A stretch of DNA of 64,000 nt, taken from NCBI GenBank assembly GCA_963839995.1, contig CAWIXH010000009.1, positions 1 through 64,000 on the forward strand. Reading direction: 5' to 3'. This stretch comes from CAWIUB01 sp963839995 (GTDB lineage: Bacteria > Actinomycetota > Actinomycetes > Mycobacteriales > Jatrophihabitantaceae). Shown piece after piece: positions 44,110 through 51,770 of the stretch (position 1 is the first letter of the stretch; each line of letters begins with the position of its first letter). The position numbers were made by a program, and so were the translations under genes. The notes under the pieces were generated by a model, which saw nothing but the letters and a program-made list of their open reading frames with translations, made no database searches and was not told the origin of the DNA.

Positions 44110-44592
44110 CAGATCAACAAAACCGACCCCAACGACGCCCGCTCCGTCGCCGTCGCCGCGCTCCGCGCCCAGGACCTGCCGCAGCTGACCGCCGAGGACC
44201 ACACCATAGTGTTGCGGGTCTGGTCGCGCCGCTACCGGGACCTGGGCCGGCTGCGCACCCAGCTGCTGTGCCGACTGCACAGCGTCCTGTGCGAGCTGGT
44301 GCCCGACGGGTTTCCGCAGAGAACCCTCCGCGGGCCAGGCGATCGAGGACCTCGACCGCATCGTGGCCGATTCCCCCATAGCGCAGGCGAAACTCGAGCT
44401 CGCCCGAGACCTGGTCGCCGACCTACAGCGCTGGACACACAACGCCGGGAGGCCAAACGCCGCACCGCCCAGGCCGTCGCCGCGGCCCACACCACGGTCA
44501 CTGAGATCGACGGGGTGGGGCCGATCGTGGCCAGCACCGTACTGGGCTACGTCCGCAACATCCGCCGCTTCCGCACCCGGGACCACTTCTGA
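44110..44592 (+). mobile_element. IS110-family transposase fragment
   Basis: The frame reads INKTDPNDARSVAVAALRAQ, VLRVWSRRYRDLGRLRTQLL and CRLHSVLCELVPDGFP, then in another frame DSPIAQAKLELARDLVADLQ, then back with KRRTAQAVAAAHTTVTEIDG and VGPIVASTVLGYVRNI. This is the middle of an IS110 DEDD-type transposase; both ends are missing and two frame changes are needed. A different IS110 end is at 9050-9155. Confidence 0.75.
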
Positions 44593-45254
44593 CAGACCGT
44601 CCCTTCCCAGCCCGCGATGAGGTCCGAGGAGCCGACGCAGCCTGGGATTCAGACCTCCTGTGAATCGCGAACGCCGCACTCGGGCCCGCCGGATGTCCCG
44701 CGGTCCTCGGGTTGGCGACGAGGCGGCGTGGCACGCGGATATCGACGCCAACAAGATCACCCCAGTCGCACACCGGCAACCGCGCGGCGCTGCGATCACC
44801 TCAAGATCAACCGTGACGACCTACAAGTCTGTCGCGCACCCTACGCAACCGCGATCGGCTCGCACCGTCGCCGAAGATCACGCCTTCGTGCCGAACCTGC
44901 GCCGCGGCCACTACAGACTCACCGCACCGCTGCCGGTGCATCACCGCGTCCGCACCGCGCCCGCCGAACTCTCGCGCTGCCTCTGACGTCCGCCGCCAGG
45001 GAGCCCCCACCGGCTCGAGGCGTGCCGCGTCGGGCCAACGCAACAGCGCCTTCATTCCGTATCGCCACGCCCGGCGGCACGTCCGGATATTCACCGCCAG
45101 TCAAAAACCTTGTCGTAAACCGGCGGGCTCCTGTACGTCATCCGGGGGAAGCCAGGCTCGCCGCTCGGATCGGGCCACCGCGCATCAACGACGATTCGGG
45201 CCATCTCGCGGGCTGTCGCGCAAGTGCAGCGGACGACAGTGCAGCGGACGAGTA
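44593..45254. other. no supported gene
   Basis: Open frames on both strands lack family patterns. The stretch probably consists of further IS or gene debris; nothing could be assigned. Confidence 0.4.
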
Positions 45255-45477
45255 CCCACTACTCGCGACGACCATCGCGGACAGCTGCATCGTGTAGTAC
45301 GACGAGTGCGCGGCGGCGATGAGCTGTTCCGGGCTGGTGGTGCCGTCGGCGTTGTCAGCGGCCCGCTTCGGCGAAGGAGACCTCGTGCGTGCCGACACCT
45401 GAGCTGACGAGTTCGACCTGGCCCGAGCCCTGCTGGTGCGTGCCGGTCCAGGCGGTGCGAGCAGTACGAGTGGGCAT
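45255..45477 (-). pseudogene. OsmC/Ohr-family peroxidase remnant lacking its catalytic Cys
   Basis: ATG 45477 opens MPTRTARTAWTGTHQQGSGQ, VELVSSGVGTHEVSF. After an indel near 45370 it continues ADNADGTTSPEQLIAAAHSS and YYTMQLSAMVVASS. Family members have HSSC at this point, where the Cys reacts with peroxide; here it is HSSY. The frame is lost after about 45255, so the second half with the other Cys is missing. Confidence 0.75.
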
Positions 45478-45569
45478 GACGTTCTGCTTCGATTCTCGTG
45501 GCCTCATTCTGGTCTCGACAGCAGATCGACGAACACCGGGTCCCGTTGGTCCGGGTTTAGAGTCGCGTC

Positions 45570-46323
45570 GTGTTGCTGCTGCCCTGGCACCTGTTCGATG
45601 ACCTGACAGGCGGCCTGAACGCAACCCTGCCAGCCGGCACCGTCGAGGTCCGCGCGGCCGGGCTCGACCGGTGCGCCGTGGACCGATCTGATCGATCTGT
45701 ATCGGCCGCTGCGCGACGCGATCGCGGGCGGCGACGGTGTCCCGGTCGTGCTGAGCGGCGACTGCGTGGCGTCGCTCGCCGTCATCGCGGGAATCCAGCA
45801 ACGGGGCGTCGAGGCGTCCCTGATCTGGTTCGACGCGCACGGCGACTTCCACACCGAGGACACCACGACGTCGGGCTACCTGGGCGGCCTCCCGCTCGCG
45901 AAGGCGGTCGGCCGCGGCGATCCGACGCTGCCCGCCGGGCTCGGGCTCACGCCGCTGCCCGAACCGTCCGTGCTTCTCGTCGACGGCCGTGATCTCGACC
46001 CGGCCGAGGTCGAGGCGCTGGCGAGTTCCGCCGTCGGACACGCATCCGTCGCCGGCGTGGACGCGTCGTCTTTGGCGGACGGGCCGGTGATCGTCCACGT
46101 CGACCTCGACGTGATCGACCCGGCGGAGTTGACCGGCCTGCGCTTTCCCGCTCCTGGGGGGCCGGCGCTGCCGGCCGTCGCAGCCGCCGTCCGAACCATC
46201 GCGCAGGCGCGGCAGGTGGTCGCATTGGACGTCGCGGCGACATGGCGACCCGAGGACGCCGACCGCGCGCAGACCGACGCCGCTCTCGCCGCCGTCCTCG
46301 CGGCAGCCGGCGCCGAGACCTGA
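45570..46323 (+). pseudogene. arginase/agmatinase-family protein with one frameshift
   Basis: GTG 45570 opens LLLPWHLFDDLTGGLNATLP and GTVEVRAAG. After an indel near 45670 the main frame continues TDLIDLYRPLRDAIAGGDGV, PVVLSGDCVASLAVIAGI, LIWFDAHGDFHTEDTTTSGY and VHVDLDVIDPAEL. The DAHGDFH and DLDVID boxes are the family's two manganese-binding motifs. C-terminal 190 residues are intact from ATG 45748. One base separates a full gene from this form, so read error is possible. The family cleaves guanidino compounds such as arginine or agmatine. Confidence 0.7.
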
Positions 46324-46341
46324 TCCTTACGGAGCACCTCG

Positions 46342-46880
46342 ATGTCGATAGCCGACTTTCCGCGATATCCGCTGATCTTCGGGCCCAGCCCGATCCATCC
46401 GCTCGACCGGCTCAGCGCGCACCTTCGGTAGCGCGCGGATCTGGGCGAAACGCGAGGACTGCAACTCCGGCCTCGCCTACGGCGGCAACAAGATACGCAA
46501 ACTGGAATACCTGGTGCCGGACGCGCTCGCACAGGGGGCCGACACGCTGGTGTCGATCGGCGGGTACCAGTCCAACCACACCCGGCAGGTGGCGGCGGTC
46601 GCGGCCAAGCTCGGGCTGAAATGCCTACTGGTACAGGAGAAATGGGTCGACTGGCCTGACCCGATGAACGACCGGGTCGGCAACATCATGCTGTCGCGGA
46701 TCATGGGTGCCGAGGTGCGGCTGGACCCGGCCGGCTTCGACATCGGATTCCGCGACAGCTGGAACGAAGCGCTCGACTACGTGCGCCGCCGCGGCGGCGT
46801 GCCGTACGGCATCCCGGCCGGCGCATCGGACCACCCGCTCGGCGGGCTCGGATTCGCGAACTGGGCCTACGAGGTCCAGC
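46342..46880 (+). pseudogene. acdS: 1-aminocyclopropane-1-carboxylate deaminase, truncated
   Basis: GGAG precedes ATG 46342. The product starts MSIADFPRYPLIFGPSPIHP and LDRLSAHL. A one-base indel near 46425 shifts the frame to GSARIWAKREDCNSGLAYGG, NKIRKLEYLVPDALAQGADT (with the PLP-binding Lys in GGNKIRK), LVSIGGYQSNHTRQVAAVAA, LGLKCLLVQEKWVDWPDP and IPAGASDHPLGGLGFANWAY. The sequence is strongly AcdS-like, then ends at about 46880 where it meets an HNH gene tail to tail. AcdS breaks down the plant ethylene precursor ACC. About the last 45 percent is missing. Confidence 0.85.
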
Positions 46881-47472
46881 CTTCAGGGATCTGACCGAGC
46901 GCGAGACATGCAGCGAGGTAGGCGTGCTTGAGGGCCGCGACCTTGACGCGCGACATTTCCCGCTGGCGGAACTCAAGCCCGAACTCCTTCGCCTGGGCCA
47001 ACGCGGCATGTGACTTGGGGTCGAGGCGCGCCATCAGCACGAACTGCCCGTCGTCGGTCGTGAGCATATCGACGCGCGGAACCGAGCGCTTCCCGCGGAG
47101 CCCATCCGTCGTAAACCGGACGTACTGGAACCGGCCGGTGCAGTAAGCGTCCAGGTGCGGCTCGACCTTCGTCCCCAGCTCGTTGTTGCACCGGGCACAG
47201 GTCATCGTCCGGACTTGGCCGCCGAGGGTGTCGTTGGGGACGTGCTCCCTGCTGTCCGCGTCGGGTGAACGGCAGATGGGGCACTCGCCGAAGTCGTAGT
47301 ACTGCAGCTCGGCAATCAGCATCAGCGTGATCTTCTCGGCGTCCGGGGCTGGTTGCTGCTGCGTGGCTCGCAGCCTCTGGGTGCCGTCGGCGCTACGCAA
47401 CTCCACGGCGGCCAGGGGTGCACCGGCTCGCTTGGTGAACGGTGTCGCCGATAAGACCTCTCCTTGCCACAT
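46867..47472 (-). CDS. HNH-like nuclease protein, possibly 3'-truncated
   Basis: Start at ATG 47472 (MWQGEVLSATPFTKRAGAPL); the longer frame upstream looks random. Residues 64-97 carry CPICRSPDADSREHVPNDTL, then CARCNNELG: C64xxC67, an EH77 and C92xxC95 with NN. This is the EHVPP-type HNH/zinc pattern used by some phage-defence nucleases. The rest (YVRFTTDGLRGKRSVPRVDM; ARLDPKSHAALAQAKEFGLE) is not recognised. The last nine codons run into acdS DNA, so the natural C-terminus is probably lost. Confidence 0.65.
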   Translation of the reverse strand: MWQGEVLSATPFTKRAGAPLAAVELRSADGTQRLRATQQQPAPDAEKITLMLIAELQYYDFGECPICRSPDADSREHVPNDTLGGQVRTMTCARCNNELGTKVEPHLDAYCTGRFQYVRFTTDGLRGKRSVPRVDMLTTDDGQFVLMARLDPKSHAALAQAKEFGLEFRQREMSRVKVAALKHAYLAACLALGQIPEGWTS

Positions 47473-47995
47473 GCTCGGACGATATCTGCCGCCGCTGACA
47501 GTGCCCGCCAGCCGCTGAGGCTGCTCGGTCAGTCCTTGATCCGTCCGGTCTGTCGAGCCCATGCCTCGACATTCGCCCAGAGCCACCACTCGGCGGAAGC
47601 CTTGCCCCCTCCGGTCCTCCGACGACGCCTGTCGTGGAACCTGATCACTGAGCGCCTGAGGATCGATTGCCCAGGCCGGGCCGGCGCGTAGCACTGGCGT
47701 GAGCTCAGCAGCCGGAACTATCACCCGACGTGACCGCGGCGAGCCGCGCGACCGCCGATTCGGGGCGCGTTTGCTGCGTCCGCGCCGGCCCCGGGCGCGA
47801 GCGTTCTGCGCGCCGCAGCCTTCCGTTGCGGCAGGGACGTCGATCGAGCGCATCGATGTGATTGGCGGGCAACGTGACGCACTTGGAAGCTGCCCGCAGC
47901 CGTACGAATGCCCAGGCGCCCCCGCCTGGTCGCTTATACAGGCCCCGCGAGAAGCGTCGCCACTCTCCGGGACCAGATACCCGCACAAAGGGCAG
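47473..47995. other. no supported gene
   Basis: Minus-strand frames contain a short CPLCGYLVPE zinc-ribbon-like word near 47985 and a KCVTLPANHIDALDR segment near 47870, in different frames. They could be a decayed gene of the same block, but cannot be joined with confidence. Confidence 0.3.
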
Positions 47996-49750
47996 CTAGG
48001 TGGCCATCCGCAGAATATGCTGGAGAAGGTGCTCAACTTCGGGCATGCCATCGGCAGCGCCGTCATCGTAGGTCGAACTCGTTGCCGTCACGTGCGGATA
48101 TCGAATGGCTGCGGCGCGGGCGACGCCATCAGTCGGGAACCAGGGCGACAACTCTCGGTAGGTCCGCGCGAAAGTGACGGTCCCGTCCTGCGTGCTTTCA
48201 CGCTGCACCCACCCGGCGCATCCCAATACCACGTCGTCGAGACGTTCCGGCGCGGCATTCAGTGCGGCGGATAGCGATTCTTTCGGCGCATCGGGCGATA
48301 CGAAGTATGACCAAGGATTGAAGATTCGAGTGCCGCACACGACGTTGCCCGCCCAGCCGGCCTCGCTCGCCCAGTCATGTCCAGTCATCTCGTCGACGAA
48401 CGCATCCCGCGCTTGCCTTGCCAATGCGTTGCGGCCCTGGTCCTGCATCACTCGCCACGTCTCCACCAGGAGCGCCGCCGCAACTACAAGCGGCCGGTGA
48501 CTCCGATCCGCCTCGATGAGCGCAGCGACCTCGTCATCAGCGCCGTTCCGAGCCACCACAGCCGCAAGACGAGCCGTCGTGTCGAGTCCGAACGCCCACG
48601 TCGCCCAGACCGGCGGCACGGTGGCAGCCTCGTCGGCCGCCATCACTAACTCCGCCCTCAGCGCTTTGTCGTATGGCCGCGTCGTTACCCGAGCCCACGG
48701 ACGCGCGCGCTCGAGCAACTCGTTGTGCCGAGCGAGCGCATCAGCGGCTGCAATGTCTTCTGCCGAGGGAGCGGTGATCGCGGGAGTCGACTCGGCGGGT
48801 GGCGGATCCAGGGTCTCGCCACGCAGCGCCGCAGCGAGAGCTTTGGCTGCACGCCGCACCTCGGCGGCCGCGTTGCCCAGACGGTTGTCGTCGTCGAACG
48901 GTGGGCTCCAGTTCCAGGTAGACGCGGTTGCCACCAACTCCTCAGTAGCCCGCGTAAGCCACTCACACCACGACCCTGTCCGTGGGAATCCATGTTGTGC
49001 CGTAGCGACCTCGGCTAGAACATCCTCGGATAGCGGGCCCAGTTCCGCACGAACCGCGTTCAACGCATCCAGCACAGCCGCCTCGTGCCGCTCCCGCTCC
49101 ATGCGTGACGGCTCCGCGTAAACCCTGTTTCCGTCGTCGTCCCACGCAACGAACGAAGACCGAGTCCGCTCCCTGGTGGCCCGCCAAGCCGCTGCCGCGG
49201 CCGCCGGTCTGGACCGAGTTGAGATGGCCCGTAATACGAGCCGCTCCGCGGCGCGAGCAACCGACGTCAGAACCGGAGCTGCGACCGCCGGTGAGTCAAA
49301 TGACTCCCGCGCAACGTCACTCGCCTGGTCATCGTCGATGGCCCAAGCCTGCCGACTGTCCAGAAACTCCTGACGCTGAGCAACCCGCCACTCCTGCAGC
49401 ATCTCGACTGGAAAGCGGTCTTCGTCCTCGTCCACTTCGTACGAGTGGGGGATGCACAACAGCAGCAGGTTTTCCGCGCTGCGGTTGGCTTCCGCCGACA
49501 TCCCCCTCAGCCACCGAGGGCCCAGAGGCTTGCGAGCGTGGATGTGAGCTACTCGGCTGTTCAAGACGGGCTTCGCAGAACCGGCCTCCTGTCGATACAG
49601 CCATTCGCCACAGTCTGGATGCGCGCACGTGAACGCGTGCGCGTACAACTCGCGGATGGTGGCGAGCGTCGGCCTCGGATGCTCCACTTCGTCTGGCACA
49701 GTCACAAGGTCATCCTGAACGCCACGCCAAGTGTTGTGCCAGCCGGCCAC
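47996..49750 (-). CDS. large protein with N-terminal HNH-like domain
   Basis: Intact 584-codon frame from GTG 49750. Residues 42-110 form an HNH-type motif: CAHPDC (C42-x4-C47), SRVAHIHARKPLGPRWL (His69/His71), then NRSAENLLLLCIPHSYEVDE (N94 to C99 and H102). The remaining 470 residues are soluble and helical with no known domain (YAEPSRMERERHEAAVLDAL; PFDDDNRLGNAAAEVRRAAK; TYRELSPWFPTDGVARAAAI). N-terminal HNH plus a long unknown sensor-like part resembles the effector-plus-sensor design of several anti-phage proteins. It is divergent from the PD-(D/E)xK-like gene at 49815 with about 64 bp between them. Confidence 0.65.
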   Translation of the reverse strand: MAGWHNTWRGVQDDLVTVPDEVEHPRPTLATIRELYAHAFTCAHPDCGEWLYRQEAGSAKPVLNSRVAHIHARKPLGPRWLRGMSAEANRSAENLLLLCIPHSYEVDEDEDRFPVEMLQEWRVAQRQEFLDSRQAWAIDDDQASDVARESFDSPAVAAPVLTSVARAAERLVLRAISTRSRPAAAAAAWRATRERTRSSFVAWDDDGNRVYAEPSRMERERHEAAVLDALNAVRAELGPLSEDVLAEVATAQHGFPRTGSWCEWLTRATEELVATASTWNWSPPFDDDNRLGNAAAEVRRAAKALAAALRGETLDPPPAESTPAITAPSAEDIAAADALARHNELLERARPWARVTTRPYDKALRAELVMAADEAATVPPVWATWAFGLDTTARLAAVVARNGADDEVAALIEADRSHRPLVVAAALLVETWRVMQDQGRNALARQARDAFVDEMTGHDWASEAGWAGNVVCGTRIFNPWSYFVSPDAPKESLSAALNAAPERLDDVVLGCAGWVQRESTQDGTVTFARTYRELSPWFPTDGVARAAAIRYPHVTATSSTYDDGAADGMPEVEHLLQHILRMAT

Positions 49751-49814
49751 GGCTAGGGTTGCGATTTACCCTCGATTTCTTCGAACCAGTGCCATGCTGA
49801 ACCACGGAGGGATC

Positions 49815-51449
49815 ATGCTGGTGCTCGGCGTGACGGCGGACGATAAGGGCGCCCAGCTCGAGAGCCTCATCCGAACCGTGCTGACGCAGCAGGGCTACAC
49901 GAAGGTGCGCTCGAACGTGGTCGGCGCGGGCGGGAACGAGCTCGACGTGGTCGCGGTGCGTGAGTCGCCGGTCATGGGCAGCGTCCAGCTCACCCCCCTA
50001 ATATGCGAGGCGAAGGCATACGCCGACCCGGTGAGCATGCCGGTATGGCAGCGGTTCCTTGGCAAGGTCTTTATCGAGCGCGCCAAGGACGCGACGGCGG
50101 TGGGCATGCTCGTGGCCTTGAACGGCGTCAATGGCAACGTCGCGGGCAGTTTCGACGCACTTCGCGCGCAGGACACGGCGTTGTTTGTCTTTGAGGGCAC
50201 GGACGTGGCCGCCCTCGCCCGGGGCGTGAACGAGGTCGGCGAGGAGCAGGCCGTGCGGGCTGCCGTCCTTGCACAGTTCGGCAAGGCCCCGACGCGCATG
50301 GAGATCGCCTATTACCGCGGCGTGTATCACTGGGTCGTTTGGTGGGCAGACGATGCGTACTCCGTCGTCGACGGGCACGGACGCATGCTGCCCACCGAGG
50401 ATGTGGAGAAGCTGGGGGACGCGCTAAAGGCCACCCTGCCTGGCGAGCTCTTGGCCACCGACGAGGCGCGGGCGGAAGCCGAGGGTCGCCACCGCGCGCG
50501 ACTGAAGGTGCTTAACCGGCTGTTCCGTGGCGAGGACGTGCCATTCGACCCAGCGAAGGAGGGCACCGAGGAGTCGTCCGCGGTGGCCTCGCTGGCCGCT
50601 GAGCCGTACACCCGGACGCAGGACGGGCGACTTTCCCTTGCACCACCCGACGATTTGGATGCCGCCGCCGTGGCGAGATTGTTTACCAGCATCTTCGAGG
50701 ACACGGTGAAGATCTCGCACCTGTCTTTCATGATCGCGCGCCACCATGCCCCCTACATCGATCGGCTTGTGGAACTCCTGCCGGAGCTGCACGCAGGGTT
50801 CACCCTGACCGCTGAGGACTCCGCAACTTTGCGTGAGGTCGCGGTCTTGTTCCCCTCGGCGTGGCTGGCCATTGCCTCGCCCAATCCGATGGTTTCTGAC
50901 TATCAGGCCGACCGTCCGGCCTCCGACGCGGCGGAGCAAGATCAGGTGCCTGCGATGGGCGCCGCGCCTGACCAGCAGACCGCTGTCGTCGAGCTCAATG
51001 AGGCGGGGGCGGCCTCAGACCAGCCGGCCGACGAGCACCCGGCGGACGAGCCGCCGGCCGACGAGCAGCCGGCCGACGGGCCGGAGGCAGGGCTCAAAGC
51101 GCAGGCCGCAGAGGAGTCGATGCTCGCCTCGCGGCGCACGTCTTTCTGGGAGCACGTGATCGCCGCCATCCGCTCCGACTACGCGAACCCACGGCTTCGC
51201 GGGTTCCTCTATGACTACATGGACGTGGCGGAGATCGAGGAGCGCGGCGAGTTCGTCGTGAAGAGCAAGTCGCGTCCGGTCGGTTCGCCGATCCGCACCG
51301 AGCTGCGTGACGCGGTGCGCCGGTACTCGGACGAGTCGATCAGCGACGAGACACCGGTGTACATCATGGTGCGGATCCTTCCCGGAGTCGCCGAACCCTG
51401 GGACCAAGAACATCCCGCACCTGGGTTCCCCCTGGAACAGGACCGCTGA
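49815..51449 (+). CDS. large protein with N-terminal PD-(D/E)xK-like nuclease domain
   Basis: GGAGGG (49806-49811) sets the start at ATG 49815. The 544-residue product opens with a restriction-endonuclease-like domain: KGAQLESLIRTVLTQQGYTK, GAGGNELDVVAVRE (Asp44) and PLICEAKAYADPVSMPVWQR (Glu65-x-Lys67), the Mrr/RecB-type catalytic order. The middle is helical and unknown (RLFTSIFEDTVKISHLSFMI). A short linker (about 51030-51090) contains five PADE-like repeats, followed by a compact C-terminal domain (FWEHVIAAIRSDYANPRLRG). The layout suggests DNA cleavage controlled by a sensor part. Not in a recognisable restriction-modification operon; no methylase is nearby. Confidence 0.7.
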   Translation: MLVLGVTADDKGAQLESLIRTVLTQQGYTKVRSNVVGAGGNELDVVAVRESPVMGSVQLTPLICEAKAYADPVSMPVWQRFLGKVFIERAKDATAVGMLVALNGVNGNVAGSFDALRAQDTALFVFEGTDVAALARGVNEVGEEQAVRAAVLAQFGKAPTRMEIAYYRGVYHWVVWWADDAYSVVDGHGRMLPTEDVEKLGDALKATLPGELLATDEARAEAEGRHRARLKVLNRLFRGEDVPFDPAKEGTEESSAVASLAAEPYTRTQDGRLSLAPPDDLDAAAVARLFTSIFEDTVKISHLSFMIARHHAPYIDRLVELLPELHAGFTLTAEDSATLREVAVLFPSAWLAIASPNPMVSDYQADRPASDAAEQDQVPAMGAAPDQQTAVVELNEAGAASDQPADEHPADEPPADEQPADGPEAGLKAQAAEESMLASRRTSFWEHVIAAIRSDYANPRLRGFLYDYMDVAEIEERGEFVVKSKSRPVGSPIRTELRDAVRRYSDESISDETPVYIMVRILPGVAEPWDQEHPAPGFPLEQDR

Positions 51450-51770
51450 GGGACCAGATCTTGTCAGTGATCGCGCCTGACGAGACCGGCTATACCTATC
51501 GATGCGCGGAAGTACCCTCTAGCGCGGTGATCTACTGCGGATATCCGCGCGGTCTTCGCCGAAGCGTGTTTCGCGAAGTTCCCGCCCCAGTTCGCTCGTT
51601 CACGAGGGAGACAGTCCGCACCTTAGGGATCCATCTGCGCAACCTCATGACGACGCGGCCAGCACACAGATCGACGGGTCGCGAACAGTTGTTGCGGCCA
51701 CGGTCGCGCGGTAACCGCGACAGTGGCGATTTTCGCCCGGCCGCGTTCCGTTGGTCAGCACTCGTCAATA
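51450..51770. other. convergent intergenic region
   Basis: 321 bp between the PD-(D/E)xK-like gene and the HEPN gene stop. No gene or strong hairpin is seen. Confidence 0.4.

Noticed and set aside
48516..49121. 201-codon plus-strand frame inside the HNH gene
   Set aside because: Ser/Arg/Ala-rich shadow of the intact 584-residue gene on the minus strand.
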